From assembly GCA_002402465.1 (NCBI GenBank), contig DHFW01000026.1:2531-61446 (forward strand): DNA of 58,916 nucleotides, in the 5' to 3' direction. Shown one piece after another: positions 38,093-47,460 of the stretch; the stretch's first letter is position 1, and each line of letters begins with the position of its first letter. The notes beneath the pieces were generated by a model. The model worked only from the letters and a program-made list of their open reading frames with translations. It was not told where the DNA came from and made no database searches. The stretch is from Bacteroidales bacterium UBA4814. GTDB lineage: Bacteria; Bacteroidota; Bacteroidia; Bacteroidales; UBA7960. The translations under genes were made by a program, and so were the position numbers.

Positions 38093-39325
38093 TTATTCAA
38101 ACGAAAGCACGGATTTTTTAATGATTTCCACGCATTCCATGAGTTGTTCTTCGGTGATGACCAGCGGGGGGGCGAAGCGGATGATGTCGCCGTGGGTGGG
38201 CTTGGCCAGCAGTCCGTTTTCGGCCATCTTGAGGCAAACATCCCAGGCTTCCTTGCCGTTTTTGGGGGTAATTACGATGGCGTTGAGCAGGCCTTTTCCA
38301 CGAACGAGCGAAATCATATCGGTTTTGATGGCACGCAGCTCGCGGCGCAGTATCTCGCCAAGGTATTCGGCCCTTTCGGCTAACTTTTCTTCCTTCACTA
38401 CTTCGAGGGCGGCCATGGCCACTTTTGCTGCCACAGGGTTGCCACCAAAGGTGGAGCCGTGCTGTCCGGGCTTTATAACCAGCATTACTTCGTCGCTGGC
38501 AAGCACCGCCGAAACAGGATAGATACCGCCGCTGATGGCTTTGCCAAGGATCAGCACGTCGGGCTTCACCCCTTCGTGGTCGCAGGCCAGCATCCTGCCG
38601 GTGCGGGCAATACCAGTTTGCACTTCGTCGGCAATGTAAAGCACGTTGTGCTTCTTGCAAAGTTCATAGGTCTTTTTCAGGTAACCTTCGTCGGGCACGA
38701 AAACGCCTGCTTCGCCCTGAATCGGTTCAAACAGGAAGCCAGCCACGTTGGGATCTTTCAGGGCTTCGGCCAAAGCATCCACATCGTTGTAGGGAATGCG
38801 GATGAAGCCGGGGGTGAAGGGACCGTAATCGCCGTAGCCATCAGGATCGTTTGAGAAAGAAACGATGGTGGTGGTACGTCCGTGGAAGTTGTTTTCGCAA
38901 ACTACGATTTTGGCTTCGTTTTGCGGAATGCCTTTTTTCTTGTAAGCCCATTTGCGTGTGAGCTTGATGGCTGTTTCAACGGCTTCTGCGCCGGTGTTCA
39001 TGGGCAGCACTTTGTCAAAGCCGAAGTACTCGGTAATGTACTTTTCGTAAACTCCCAATACATCGTTGTAAAAAGCCCGCGAGGTGAGGGCCAGCTTTTT
39101 CGACTGCTCAATAAGGGCGTCGACAATTTTAGGGTGGCAGTGACCCTGGTTTACGGCCGAATAGGCCGAAAGGAAGTCATAGTAGCGCTTTCCTTCAACG
39201 TCCCAAACAAAAACACCTTTGCCGCGCGAAAGAACCACTGGCAGGGGGTGGTAGTTGTGGGCTCCGTGCTTGTCTTCCAGCGCAATCGCTTCTTGCGAGG
39301 TAATGGTTCCGGTCTTGGTACTCAT
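38093..39325 (-). CDS. rocD: Ornithine aminotransferase
   Basis: A 410-residue class III PLP-dependent aminotransferase converting ornithine and 2-oxoglutarate to glutamate-5-semialdehyde and glutamate. The PLP lysine is K262 in LILGKAISGGIYPVS and the pyridine-N partner is D233 in IADEVQTG. The N-terminus has NYHPLPVVLSRGKG and the middle FHGRTTTIVSFSNDP, both characteristic of RocD rather than other class III enzymes. Length is normal. It stands alone, with its own promoter-like element and terminator, and links arginine/ornithine use with proline and glutamate metabolism. Confidence 0.94.
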   Translation of the reverse strand: MSTKTGTITSQEAIALEDKHGAHNYHPLPVVLSRGKGVFVWDVEGKRYYDFLSAYSAVNQGHCHPKIVDALIEQSKKLALTSRAFYNDVLGVYEKYITEYFGFDKVLPMNTGAEAVETAIKLTRKWAYKKKGIPQNEAKIVVCENNFHGRTTTIVSFSNDPDGYGDYGPFTPGFIRIPYNDVDALAEALKDPNVAGFLFEPIQGEAGVFVPDEGYLKKTYELCKKHNVLYIADEVQTGIARTGRMLACDHEGVKPDVLILGKAISGGIYPVSAVLASDEVMLVIKPGQHGSTFGGNPVAAKVAMAALEVVKEEKLAERAEYLGEILRRELRAIKTDMISLVRGKGLLNAIVITPKNGKEAWDVCLKMAENGLLAKPTHGDIIRFAPPLVITEEQLMECVEIIKKSVLSFE

Positions 39326-39398
39326 AACAAATCTCCTGTAATTTTTAGTTAATGGATGGATTATTTTGATTTATGCTTATTCGTTCTAAAATTCGCCG

Positions 39399-39406
39399 CA
39401 AATATA
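39399..39406 (-). promoter_or_regulatory. Candidate -7 promoter element of rocD
   Basis: On the minus strand this reads TATATTTG, a perfect TAnnTTTG, 73 bases before the start. A TTTG at 39435-39432 lies upstream with 25-base spacing, a little longer than usual. Confidence 0.5.
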
Positions 39407-39527
39407 GCAAAAGGGACTTGGATAAAAAAACCAAATCCCTGAACTTATTTTACTGGAAATTAAATCTTTGGATGAACCGGAGGGCGATTATGACCAAATA
39501 TGTTTTAAAGGTGGCAGGAAAATGCCC

Positions 39528-39567
39528 AAAAAAAGACCGGCAGGCCCCGTAAAGGACGCTGCCGGTC
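39528..39567 (-). terminator. Terminator after the superoxide dismutase gene
   Basis: A 9-base perfect stem, GACCGGCAG/CTGCCGGTC, around a 15-base loop, followed on the minus strand by seven Ts. Confidence 0.9.
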
Positions 39568-39597
39568 ACCATCACTCATCACCCAATGATCGTGATA

Positions 39598-40344
39598 TTA
39601 TTTAACCGCTTCTTCGTACCTGCGTGCAACCTCGGTCCAGTTGACTACGCTCCAGAAGTTCTCCAGGTACTCCGGACGGCGGTTCTGATATTTAAGATAG
39701 TATGCATGCTCCCAAACATCCACACCCAGAATGGGCTGGCCTTTTACATCGGCCACATCCATAAAGGGATTATCCTGATTGGGGGTGCTGGTTACCTGAA
39801 GTTCGCCATTGGCGTCAACAATCAGCCATGCCCAGCCACTACCGAAACGGGTAGCACCTGCCTTGGCAAATTCTTCCTTGAATTTGTCGAATGACTCGAA
39901 ACGCTTTTCAATGGCGCTCAGGAGTTTGCCCGAGGGCTGACCACCTGCGTTGGGGGCCATAATTTCCCAGAAAAAGGTATGGTTCCAATGACCACCGCCA
40001 TTGTTGCGAACAGCAGCCGGATACTGGCTCATATTTTTGAAAATATCCATCAGGTCCATTTTCTCCATTTCGGTGCCTGCGATGGCATTGTTAAGGTTGG
40101 TTACATAAGCCTGATGATGCTTGCCATGGTGAATCTCCATAGTCATTTTGTCAATATAGGGTTCCAGTGCATCGTGTGCATAGGGTAATTCGGGTAAAGC
40201 GTATTTTCCACTCTGATCTTTCATAGCTAAAGGTTCTTTTGTTTGGTTATTATTCGTTTCATTCTGGTTGGCGGGCTGCTGGCATGCTGAAAAAGCGAAG
40301 GCCGAAACCACGGCAACCATCATTATTTTGTAAATGCGTTTCAT
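39598..40344 (-). CDS. Fe/Mn superoxide dismutase exported as a lipoprotein
   Basis: A 248-residue superoxide dismutase. Residues 1-20 are a signal peptide with lipobox FAFSAC (C21), and a low-complexity Asn/Gln/Thr linker spans ~22-35. The enzyme itself begins at YALPELPYAHDALEPYID. Metal ligands are visible in the MEIHHGKHHQAYV segment, the GGGHWNHTFFW segment and the DVWEHAYYLKYQNRRPEYL signature. Most Bacteroidota SODs are cytoplasmic, so the signal implies a membrane-anchored periplasmic or surface enzyme detoxifying external superoxide. Metal choice cannot be called with certainty. Confidence 0.93.
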   Translation of the reverse strand: MKRIYKIMMVAVVSAFAFSACQQPANQNETNNNQTKEPLAMKDQSGKYALPELPYAHDALEPYIDKMTMEIHHGKHHQAYVTNLNNAIAGTEMEKMDLMDIFKNMSQYPAAVRNNGGGHWNHTFFWEIMAPNAGGQPSGKLLSAIEKRFESFDKFKEEFAKAGATRFGSGWAWLIVDANGELQVTSTPNQDNPFMDVADVKGQPILGVDVWEHAYYLKYQNRRPEYLENFWSVVNWTEVARRYEEAVK

Positions 40345-40543
40345 TGTAAAAAGCTTTTGGGTTGGTGAGTTTATTTTTATTTGGTCTGTGTCTAAATAAC
40401 AAGCTTCGAAGCATTTTGTTTAATGGGTTGCTTCTGATTTATAATTTCAAATAAAATGCTGAAAATCAAATAATGAATTTTACTTATCCTATGAATATGA
40501 AAGGCATGATGCTGCTGATTTGGCGAAAAAAACGGTTAGATTT

Positions 40544-41494
40544 TCAATTTTCGATACTTAGGTAGGGGGCAATTTTTTTAAATAATTCATCGGTTATCAG
40601 TTGCGAGCGGCGAATGTCGCTTACCGATTGATAGGGCCCATGCTGATTTCTGATGGCGATAAGCGAATTGGCAATGTTGCGGTCGATGTAAGGGTGGCGC
40701 ACCAGGTCGGCCCATTCGGCCTGGTTGAGGTTTATTTTTCGGATGGCGGTGGTGTCGATGACGAGGTTTTGCCTGATACCTTCGAGGCGTGTACTGTCCA
40801 TGCCAAACACTTCGAGCAGCTGGTCGGTGTGCAGGTATCCGCCCAGCAGTTCGCGATAGTTTGCAATGCGGCGGCTGAAGGCGGGCCCTATGCCATAAAG
40901 CTGAATCAGTTCTGTAGTGTCAGCAGTATTCAGGTTTATCCGGAGTGAAGCCCTGATTTCAGCCGGATCGGGCCTTTCGGCAAAACGGCTCAGGCTGGCA
41001 GGTAGCTCACCGGAAGTTCCCCTTGCATCCCGTGAAGGCAATTCAATAAATGGCTCCAGCTGGGCGTACATCTCATCAGAAATAAGGTAAATTCGCTTTA
41101 CATCTTCTTTATATCGGAAGCTGCCACCAGCGTTTTCAAAATTTTTTATGGAACGGACCACATGCGCGGGCAGGCCCATGCGTTCCCATTCGGCGGCAGG
41201 AAGTTGATTGGGATTGAATGGGAAGGGAGTGAGCCGAAGGCTTGCTGAAACAGGTGCTTCGCGCGAAAAGGTTCTCCTTTCTAGCCTTTCGGCTTCAGCG
41301 GCTTCGCGCATGGCTTCCAGGCGGGCTTCAAAATCAGCAACGCTGGCTTCAAAGGCTGAAAAATCATGGGGCTTAGGCTTTGCAAAATACCGGTAAACAG
41401 CCGGTGAAAACAGCACTACGATGATTAAGGCCAGCAATACCAGTATGCCATTGCGCTCGCCTTTGCTGAAGTAAAACAAGTCTTTCCAGGCCAT
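40544..41494 (-). CDS. ComEA-type helix-hairpin-helix protein
   Basis: A 316-residue protein with an N-terminal membrane anchor (GILVLLALIIVVLFSPAVY, residues ~16-34) and a charged coiled stretch. It carries three helix-hairpin-helix-like repeats in the second half: one at ~95-145, RINLNTADTTELIQLYGIGP at ~185-235, and INLNQAEWADLVRHPYID at ~255-300. The HhH pattern is that of ComEA DNA-binding domains. In Bacteroidota such proteins are widespread and often unlinked to other competence genes. DNA binding outside the inner membrane is inferred from fold and topology. Confidence 0.87.
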   Translation of the reverse strand: MAWKDLFYFSKGERNGILVLLALIIVVLFSPAVYRYFAKPKPHDFSAFEASVADFEARLEAMREAAEAERLERRTFSREAPVSASLRLTPFPFNPNQLPAAEWERMGLPAHVVRSIKNFENAGGSFRYKEDVKRIYLISDEMYAQLEPFIELPSRDARGTSGELPASLSRFAERPDPAEIRASLRINLNTADTTELIQLYGIGPAFSRRIANYRELLGGYLHTDQLLEVFGMDSTRLEGIRQNLVIDTTAIRKINLNQAEWADLVRHPYIDRNIANSLIAIRNQHGPYQSVSDIRRSQLITDELFKKIAPYLSIEN

Positions 41495-41667
41495 ATCCTT
41501 TGGTCTTTGAAAAACAAAATTGCCAGTGCCTTTTGCAGATATAAATTAAACAATAATGATATTTATTAGACTTAACTGTAAATTATTTGCACCTAAAAAT
41601 ATAAAATTATTTCGAAAAATCAAATAGACACCTGGTAAAAGCACTCCATGAATTTTCAATAATTGGT

Positions 41668-41675
41668 TACTTTTG
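41668..41675 (+). promoter_or_regulatory. Candidate -7 promoter element
   Basis: TACTTTTG matches TAnnTTTG and lies 22 bases before the ATG of the serine hydrolase gene, in a divergent AT-rich region. Confidence 0.5.
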
Positions 41676-41697
41676 TTCTTTACGAAAGAAAACTATC

Positions 41698-42894
41698 ATG
41701 AAACTTATTTCTGTCTTTTTCAGGGAAACCTTGATTGTATTAACTTTTATGGCTTTTATTGGCCATCAAGGTGCTCGAGGACAAACCGTTGAGGTAAACG
41801 GTTTTTTCGAAGAACTCGAGCCGGCCTGGGAACAATCGGGCATTAAGGGGATGGTGTTTGGATTTGTAACGGCTAGCGGACAGCGATACACCCAGCCTTT
41901 TGGCCGGGCGGTATGGTCGGAAGAAGGAGAAGTTACGCCCGATCATATATTTCGGATGGCCTCCATGACCAAGGCCATTACCAGTGTGGCTGCACTTCAG
42001 CTGGTTGAGCAGGGCCTGATTGGACTTGATGATCCGGTAAGCCGGTATTTGCCCGAAATAGACAGCATACCTATCTTGCGCTCAAACGGGCAGTTAATAG
42101 AAGCCCGGCGGCCCATTACCCTCAGGCACTTGCTGACACATACTGCTGGTTTTGGCTACAGTTTTATGAACGATCGCCTGGCAGGTTTTGAGCAGCCCGA
42201 GAACTGGCCCCACCGCGACCTGCCAAGACTTACCGAGGCAGGCAATGTTTGGATTTACGGCACGAGTACCGACTGGGTTGGGCGCCTGGTGGAGGAAATC
42301 AGCGGGCTGAGCCTGGAGAATTACTTTAGAAAAAATATTACCGGGCCATTGCAAATGCACCGCACCTGGTTCGATGTGCCCGACTCGCTGAAAAACTCTA
42401 TCGTTTCGGTGGGAACACGGGTGGCCCCCAGCCAGCCCGATTTCCGCGAAAGCCCGCAACGAATTCCTGCCTTGCCTGTGACAGAATACAGTGGGGGTGG
42501 CGGGCTGTTTTCTACCATGAACGACTATCTGAATTTCTTTCAATGCATTTTAAATGGCGGGGAATGGAACGGAGTCAGAATTTTGAACGAAGAAACCGTA
42601 ATGATGATGTTTGAAGACCAGCTGCCAGCATTGCTTGGAACCGAAAGAAATCCCGTGGATCCATCTGCCGGAGAAAGAAGGGGCCAAAGCCTGGCCTGGG
42701 GCATACAAACGGTCGATAACGATTTTGGCCGAAAGGCTGGATCAGGCTATTGGAGCGGCATTTTGAACACCTATTACAGTATCGATATTAATACGGGCAT
42801 TGCAGTGGTGGTTATGGCCAACTACATGCCTTTTCTTGACCCCGGGGTACTAGACCTCTACAAAAAGTTTGAAGCAATGGTCAGGACGAACTAG
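41698..42894 (+). CDS. Serine beta-lactamase-like hydrolase
   Basis: A 398-residue exported protein of the beta-lactamase/D-alanyl carboxypeptidase (class C, AmpC/EstB-like) family. Residues 1-29 are a signal peptide ending GARGQT. The nucleophile motif SMTK (S89, K92) is at the expected place, the Tyr of the second motif is in WIYGTSTDW (about 183), and GSGYWSG near residue 346 is in place of the usual HTG. The altered third motif suggests an esterase or peptidase rather than a true beta-lactamase. It is transcribed separately from the two transporters downstream. Confidence 0.85.
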   Translation: MKLISVFFRETLIVLTFMAFIGHQGARGQTVEVNGFFEELEPAWEQSGIKGMVFGFVTASGQRYTQPFGRAVWSEEGEVTPDHIFRMASMTKAITSVAALQLVEQGLIGLDDPVSRYLPEIDSIPILRSNGQLIEARRPITLRHLLTHTAGFGYSFMNDRLAGFEQPENWPHRDLPRLTEAGNVWIYGTSTDWVGRLVEEISGLSLENYFRKNITGPLQMHRTWFDVPDSLKNSIVSVGTRVAPSQPDFRESPQRIPALPVTEYSGGGGLFSTMNDYLNFFQCILNGGEWNGVRILNEETVMMMFEDQLPALLGTERNPVDPSAGERRGQSLAWGIQTVDNDFGRKAGSGYWSGILNTYYSIDINTGIAVVVMANYMPFLDPGVLDLYKKFEAMVRTN

Positions 42895-42957
42895 GCTTGT
42901 CTTTGGTTTTCTTTTCTCATAGATTTGTTCTGCTCGTTCAATTTTTTTTATTTGCCG

Positions 42958-42987
42958 TTGCCATAACGCTATAATTTTATATTTTTG
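42958..42987 (+). promoter_or_regulatory. Promoter of the symporter pair
   Basis: TTG at 42958-42960 and TATTTTTG at 42980-42987 are 19 bases apart, the usual Bacteroidota spacing. Transcription would begin near 42993, which favours an ATG start at 43041 for the next gene over a TTG at 42993. Confidence 0.6.
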
Positions 42988-43040
42988 GCCCTTTGCGAAT
43001 GGCTCGCAAATGCACCACAACAAACCAAAACCACTGCCAT

Positions 43041-44405
43041 ATGTCACTTTCGGGGAATGATGGCCGCGATGGCTTTACCAGCAAATTTGGCATTTTGTGT
43101 GCCACAGCCGGTTCGGCCATTGGGCTTGGAAATATCTGGCGCTTTCCATACGTTGTCGGCGAAAACGGGGGAGGCGCTTTTTTGTTGGTTTACCTTGGTT
43201 TTATTCTCCTGCTCGGAATACCGGTTATGATCTCTGAGCTGGTGATTGGCCGCCGCGGGCAGCGCAACACTTTTGGCGCTTTCCGAAAGCTGGCACCGGG
43301 CAAGCCATGGTGGATTATTGGGGTGATGGGCATTGCCGCCGCATTTATGATCCTGGCCTTTTACAGCACCATTGCCGGCTGGACCCTCGAATACATTGTT
43401 AAATCGTTTGCCAATGCATTTCAGGGGCAATCCAGCGAAGGCCTTGCTGAAATGTTCAGGGAGTTCCACACCGGCATTTTCTGGCCTCTATTCTGGCAGG
43501 TAATATTTATGGTAATGACTGCCTGGATCATATTGGCTGGCGTCAAAAAGGGCATTGAGAAATACGCCAAGATTCTGATGCCTTTCCTGGTGGGTTTACT
43601 TTTAATCATGGCCATTCGCAGCATCACCCTTCCGGGCGCCATGGGGGGCTTGCAGTTCTTGTTCAAACCCGATTTTTCTGAACTCACTGCAGGGGTTTTC
43701 CTGGCGGCATTGGGGCAGGCATTCTTTTCACTGAGTATTGGCATGGGTGCTATTATTACGTATGGCTCATACATTAGCAAAGAAAACAACCTGGCTAGGA
43801 TTGCAGCTGAAGTTTCTGTGGCCGACACCCTGATCGCCATCCTGGCCGGGGTGGCCATATTTCCGGCAGTTTTTGCCTTTAATCTCGATCCGGCCGAAGG
43901 TCCGGGACTGATTTTCCATGTGTTGCCCAGCATTTTTCAACAAATGCCCGGAGGCTATTTCTTTGCCGTCATCTTTTTTGTGCTGCTGACTATTGCCGCG
44001 GTTACTTCTTCCATTTCCATTCTTGAAGTAGTGGTAGCCTTCGTGGTGGAAGAACTCAAGGTTTCGCGCAGAAAAGCCACCATCATGTCTGCATCGGCTG
44101 CCTTGTTCGTGGGGATTTTCTGTACCCTGTCGTTCAGCTCGCTGGGCAATGTTACCATTGGCGGGCTAACCATATTTGAGGCGCTTGACTTCACTGCCTC
44201 CAACATTTTGCTGCCCTTGGGTGGCTTGCTAATCGTGCTTTTTGTGGGATGGGTTATGATGGCAGCCGATGTAAAAGACGAACTCTCGAACTCTGGCGTT
44301 CTCAAAATCAGGCTTTACAGCGTTTTCAATTTTATTATTAAGTTTATGGCCCCGGTGGCCATTGCCATCATCTTTTTGAATAGTATTGGAATCCTTAAAA
44401 TTTAA
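43041..44405 (+). CDS. Sodium-dependent neurotransmitter-symporter-family (NSS) transporter
   Basis: A 454-residue transporter of the NSS/SNF family, which couples Na+ to amino-acid uptake across the inner membrane. The signature is at the N-terminus: ATAGSAIGLGNIWRFPYVVGENGGGAFLL, the first helix that holds the Na+ and substrate sites. About 11-12 helices follow, with ITYGSYISKENNL near 250. The start at 43041 was chosen because the promoter would leave no leader for the earlier starts at 42993 and 42999. The next gene begins 5 bases later. The substrate is not predictable beyond amino acids. Confidence 0.92.
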   Translation: MSLSGNDGRDGFTSKFGILCATAGSAIGLGNIWRFPYVVGENGGGAFLLVYLGFILLLGIPVMISELVIGRRGQRNTFGAFRKLAPGKPWWIIGVMGIAAAFMILAFYSTIAGWTLEYIVKSFANAFQGQSSEGLAEMFREFHTGIFWPLFWQVIFMVMTAWIILAGVKKGIEKYAKILMPFLVGLLLIMAIRSITLPGAMGGLQFLFKPDFSELTAGVFLAALGQAFFSLSIGMGAIITYGSYISKENNLARIAAEVSVADTLIAILAGVAIFPAVFAFNLDPAEGPGLIFHVLPSIFQQMPGGYFFAVIFFVLLTIAAVTSSISILEVVVAFVVEELKVSRRKATIMSASAALFVGIFCTLSFSSLGNVTIGGLTIFEALDFTASNILLPLGGLLIVLFVGWVMMAADVKDELSNSGVLKIRLYSVFNFIIKFMAPVAIAIIFLNSIGILKI

Positions 44406-44410
44406 CGCTT

Positions 44411-45802
44411 ATGTCAGCATTCCTCGAAGGTTTTAATCGCATCATAATGTTCTACAACGAGTATGTGGGCGGTTACCTCTTGCTTGCCATGCTTTTGCCT
44501 ACGGGTATTTATTTCGCTTTCAAGTTTCGGTTTTTGCATGTGCGTATGTTTGGCCATTCATTTGCCATCCTGTTCGGGAAATATGCAAAAAAAGGCGACC
44601 ATGGCGATGTAAGCCATTTTAAGGCGCTTACTACGGCTCTTTCGGCTACGGTTGGAACGGGAAATATCGTTGGGGTGGCCCTGGCCATTTATCTGGGCGG
44701 ACCCGGAGCCATTTTCTGGATGTGGTTTACCGGTTTTTTTGGCATGATGCTGAAAATGGTTGAATGCACCCTTGGCCTTAAGTACCGAAAGTTCAATGCC
44801 GACGGTACCGTTTCCGGTGGCCCCATGTACTATATGGAATACGGCCTGAAAGACAAGCTTGGAAAACACGCCAAGACCCTGGCCATTGTTTTTGCTGTGG
44901 CAGCGGTGCTTTGCTCAATGGGCACCGGTAATATGGCCCAGAGCAATTCCATGACGGATGTGCTGTTTACCAGCTACCAGATTCCTACCTGGATCAGTGG
45001 TTTAGTAATTGCCGGACTGGTGCTTTTGATCGTGGTGGGTGGCCTCAAGCGCATTGCCGAAGTAACATCGCGCCTGGTGCCTTTTATGGCTGCCATTTAT
45101 TTTATTGCAGCCCTGGTTATTTTTATCCTTCATATCGAAAACCTGGGCCCGGCATTTATGCTCATTTTCGAAGATGCCTTTACGGGAACCGCAGCCACCG
45201 GTGGTTTTGTAGGTTCGGCATTTATCCTTACCCTTACCATGGGGGTGCGCAGGGGCTTGTTCTCTAATGAAGCCGGACAGGGCTCAGCAGCCATGGCTCA
45301 CTCGGCGGCAAAAACACCCTATCCCATCCGCGAAGGCATGGTGGCCAGCCTCGAACCTTTTATCGACACCCTGTTTATCTGTACCCTCACCGCACTGGTT
45401 ATTATTATGACCGGTGCCTGGGAATCGGGCCTGCAAGGGGTGAGTATGACAGTGCTTGCTTTCGAAAATGGACTGGCCAAAATTAACCTGGGCTACCTGG
45501 CACCGCATATCATTGCCTTTGGACTACTGCTGTTTGCTTTCTCCACCATCATTGCATGGTCGTACTATGGCACCCGCGCAGCTCAGTATCTTTTTGGCGA
45601 CAAGGCCATTACGCCCTACTACTATGTTTATGCGCTCTTTGTATTTTTTGGCTCGGTATGGGGCATTGACCTGGTATGGAATTTTGTGGACATGGTAATT
45701 ACTTTTATGACCATTCCCAATCTGATTGCCATTTTGCTGCTGATGCCGGTAATGAAAAAAGAAATAGACGATTATTTCTCAAAAGATTATAAAAAATTAT
45801 AA
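44411..45802 (+). CDS. Alanine/glycine:cation symporter (AGCS family)
   Basis: A 463-residue inner-membrane protein of the AGCS family, which imports alanine or glycine with Na+ or H+. The family motif ATVGTGNIVGVALAIYLGGPGA is near residue 78, the VSGGPMYYMEYGL segment near 137, and GVRRGLFSNEAGQGSAAMAHSAA near 280. Ten or eleven hydrophobic helices are visible. It is 5 bases after the NSS gene and almost certainly in the same operon, so the cell brings in two classes of amino acid by Na+ gradients together. Confidence 0.94.
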   Translation: MSAFLEGFNRIIMFYNEYVGGYLLLAMLLPTGIYFAFKFRFLHVRMFGHSFAILFGKYAKKGDHGDVSHFKALTTALSATVGTGNIVGVALAIYLGGPGAIFWMWFTGFFGMMLKMVECTLGLKYRKFNADGTVSGGPMYYMEYGLKDKLGKHAKTLAIVFAVAAVLCSMGTGNMAQSNSMTDVLFTSYQIPTWISGLVIAGLVLLIVVGGLKRIAEVTSRLVPFMAAIYFIAALVIFILHIENLGPAFMLIFEDAFTGTAATGGFVGSAFILTLTMGVRRGLFSNEAGQGSAAMAHSAAKTPYPIREGMVASLEPFIDTLFICTLTALVIIMTGAWESGLQGVSMTVLAFENGLAKINLGYLAPHIIAFGLLLFAFSTIIAWSYYGTRAAQYLFGDKAITPYYYVYALFVFFGSVWGIDLVWNFVDMVITFMTIPNLIAILLLMPVMKKEIDDYFSKDYKKL

Positions 45803-45928
45803 ATCGTCGTAGGCTGGCCTGCACTTTAAAGTTACCAATCGTTTGCCGCTGCAAAACAATTGGCTGTTTTTTTAGTTATTGATATAGCAGATCAAAAGCT
45901 TGATATTGTATAAATCCTGTTGCCACAA

Positions 45929-47449
45929 ATGTTGAATCGAAATTACTTTTCCTGCTGTTTGCTTTTGGCGATGTTTCTTTTGATGCTGACGTCCAGGGCT
46001 TTTGGTCAGGGGAAGACTCCCATCGACTTTTCGGCCAACAGCATGCGTTTTGCCCGCGAAATCGAAGAGGATGCCCGCCGCCTTATCAACAACGTGCATT
46101 TCAGGCATGAGGGTACCGACATGTATTGCGACAGCGCCTATATTTTTACCCGACAGAACCGCCTGAGCGCATTTCGAAATATTTTTATCCAGGTGAACGA
46201 CACCGTGAGCATTTTTGGCGACCGGCTCGAGTACGATGGCAACACCCGCATTGCTGAACTTACAGGCAATGTGCTGCTGATCGACCCACAAATGAGGCTT
46301 ACCACCACTCATCTGGTGTACGATCTCGACAGGAATACGGCCAACTATGTGGGTGGAGGCAGGATAGTGGATGCCGACAACACCCTAACCAGCCGCTGGG
46401 GATTTTACTTCGTAAACGAAAAGCAATTCTTCTTTAAAGACGACGTGATGCTGGTCAACCCTAAATATGTAATGGAGTCTGATACCCTGCGCTACAACAC
46501 CCTTACCGAGGTAGCCTACTTTTTTGGACCCACCACTATTGTCAGCGACGAGAATACCATCTTTTGCCGCAATGGCTGGTACGACACCCGCAGGGATATT
46601 TCGCGCTTCAGCAAAGATGCTTTTTTGCAAGGCAAAGAGCAGTCGATCACTGGCGACAGCCTTTTTTATGACCGTAACACTGGCTATGGCCGTGCCGATC
46701 GCAACGTGATGATTCGCGACACCGTGCAAAACATCCTTATAACCGGCCATTTTGCCGAGCACTGGGAGCGCGAAGGCCTTTCGGTAGTAACCAAAGAAGC
46801 CCTGCTAACCGTTATTGCGGAGGGCGATTCCCTGTTTATGCATGCCGACACCCTGCGCGCACTCTACCTCGAAGATTCGGAAGAGCAATTTGTGTTTGCC
46901 TATCACAGGGCCAAATTTTTTCGCAACGACCTGCAGGGCATTTCCGACTCCATTGTTTACAATTTCAGCGATTCTACCATTTATCTTTATCATAATCCCA
47001 TTATCTGGTCGGATGTGCATCAGCTCACCGCCCGGCGCATGGAGATACAAACTTCAGATAAAGAAATCCTTGCAGCTCACCTTTTTGATGCTGCTTTCAT
47101 TATTTCGCAGGAAGAAGATATCGGATTTAACCAGGTGAAAGGCCGCAATATTACTGGGCATTTTATTGACAACGAACTTCGCCGTATCGATGTGTTTGGC
47201 AATGGCGAAACCATTTATTTTTTGAAAGAAGACGATAACAGCCTGGTAGGCATTAATAAGGCACTTTCGTCCGATATAGTTATTTATGTGGAGGACCGGC
47301 AGGTAGTGGGCATCCGGTTTATCAGGGATGTGGATGCCAACCTGTATCCTGTTGATGAACTTCCCGAAGAGGAAAGACTATTGCGCAATTTCGAATGGCT
47401 CGACTTTAAGCGCCCCAAATCAAAGGCCGATATTTTCATCAGGGATTAA
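45929..47449 (+). CDS. OstA-like periplasmic protein (LPS transport family)
   Basis: A 506-residue exported protein with an OstA/LptA-like fold. Residues 1-27 are a signal peptide (LLLAMFLLMLTSRAFGQ). The repeating beta-jellyroll strands are of the OstA type, for example DMYCDSAYIFTRQNRL, IFGDRLEYDGNTRIAELTG, MRLTTTHLVYDL and GDSLFYDRNTGYG. Such proteins bind the lipid part of LPS between membranes. It is longer than LptA and lacks the LptD barrel. The ATG at 45929 is preferred over TTG at 45920. It lies 11 bases before the first M16 peptidase gene. Confidence 0.83.
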   Translation: MLNRNYFSCCLLLAMFLLMLTSRAFGQGKTPIDFSANSMRFAREIEEDARRLINNVHFRHEGTDMYCDSAYIFTRQNRLSAFRNIFIQVNDTVSIFGDRLEYDGNTRIAELTGNVLLIDPQMRLTTTHLVYDLDRNTANYVGGGRIVDADNTLTSRWGFYFVNEKQFFFKDDVMLVNPKYVMESDTLRYNTLTEVAYFFGPTTIVSDENTIFCRNGWYDTRRDISRFSKDAFLQGKEQSITGDSLFYDRNTGYGRADRNVMIRDTVQNILITGHFAEHWEREGLSVVTKEALLTVIAEGDSLFMHADTLRALYLEDSEEQFVFAYHRAKFFRNDLQGISDSIVYNFSDSTIYLYHNPIIWSDVHQLTARRMEIQTSDKEILAAHLFDAAFIISQEEDIGFNQVKGRNITGHFIDNELRRIDVFGNGETIYFLKEDDNSLVGINKALSSDIVIYVEDRQVVGIRFIRDVDANLYPVDELPEEERLLRNFEWLDFKRPKSKADIFIRD

Positions 47450-47460
47450 GCAAGGGTTTC

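Noticed and set aside
42993..43040. Extended TTG start for the NSS transporter
   Set aside because: It falls at the expected transcription start of a good promoter; the ATG at 43041 precedes the conserved fold.
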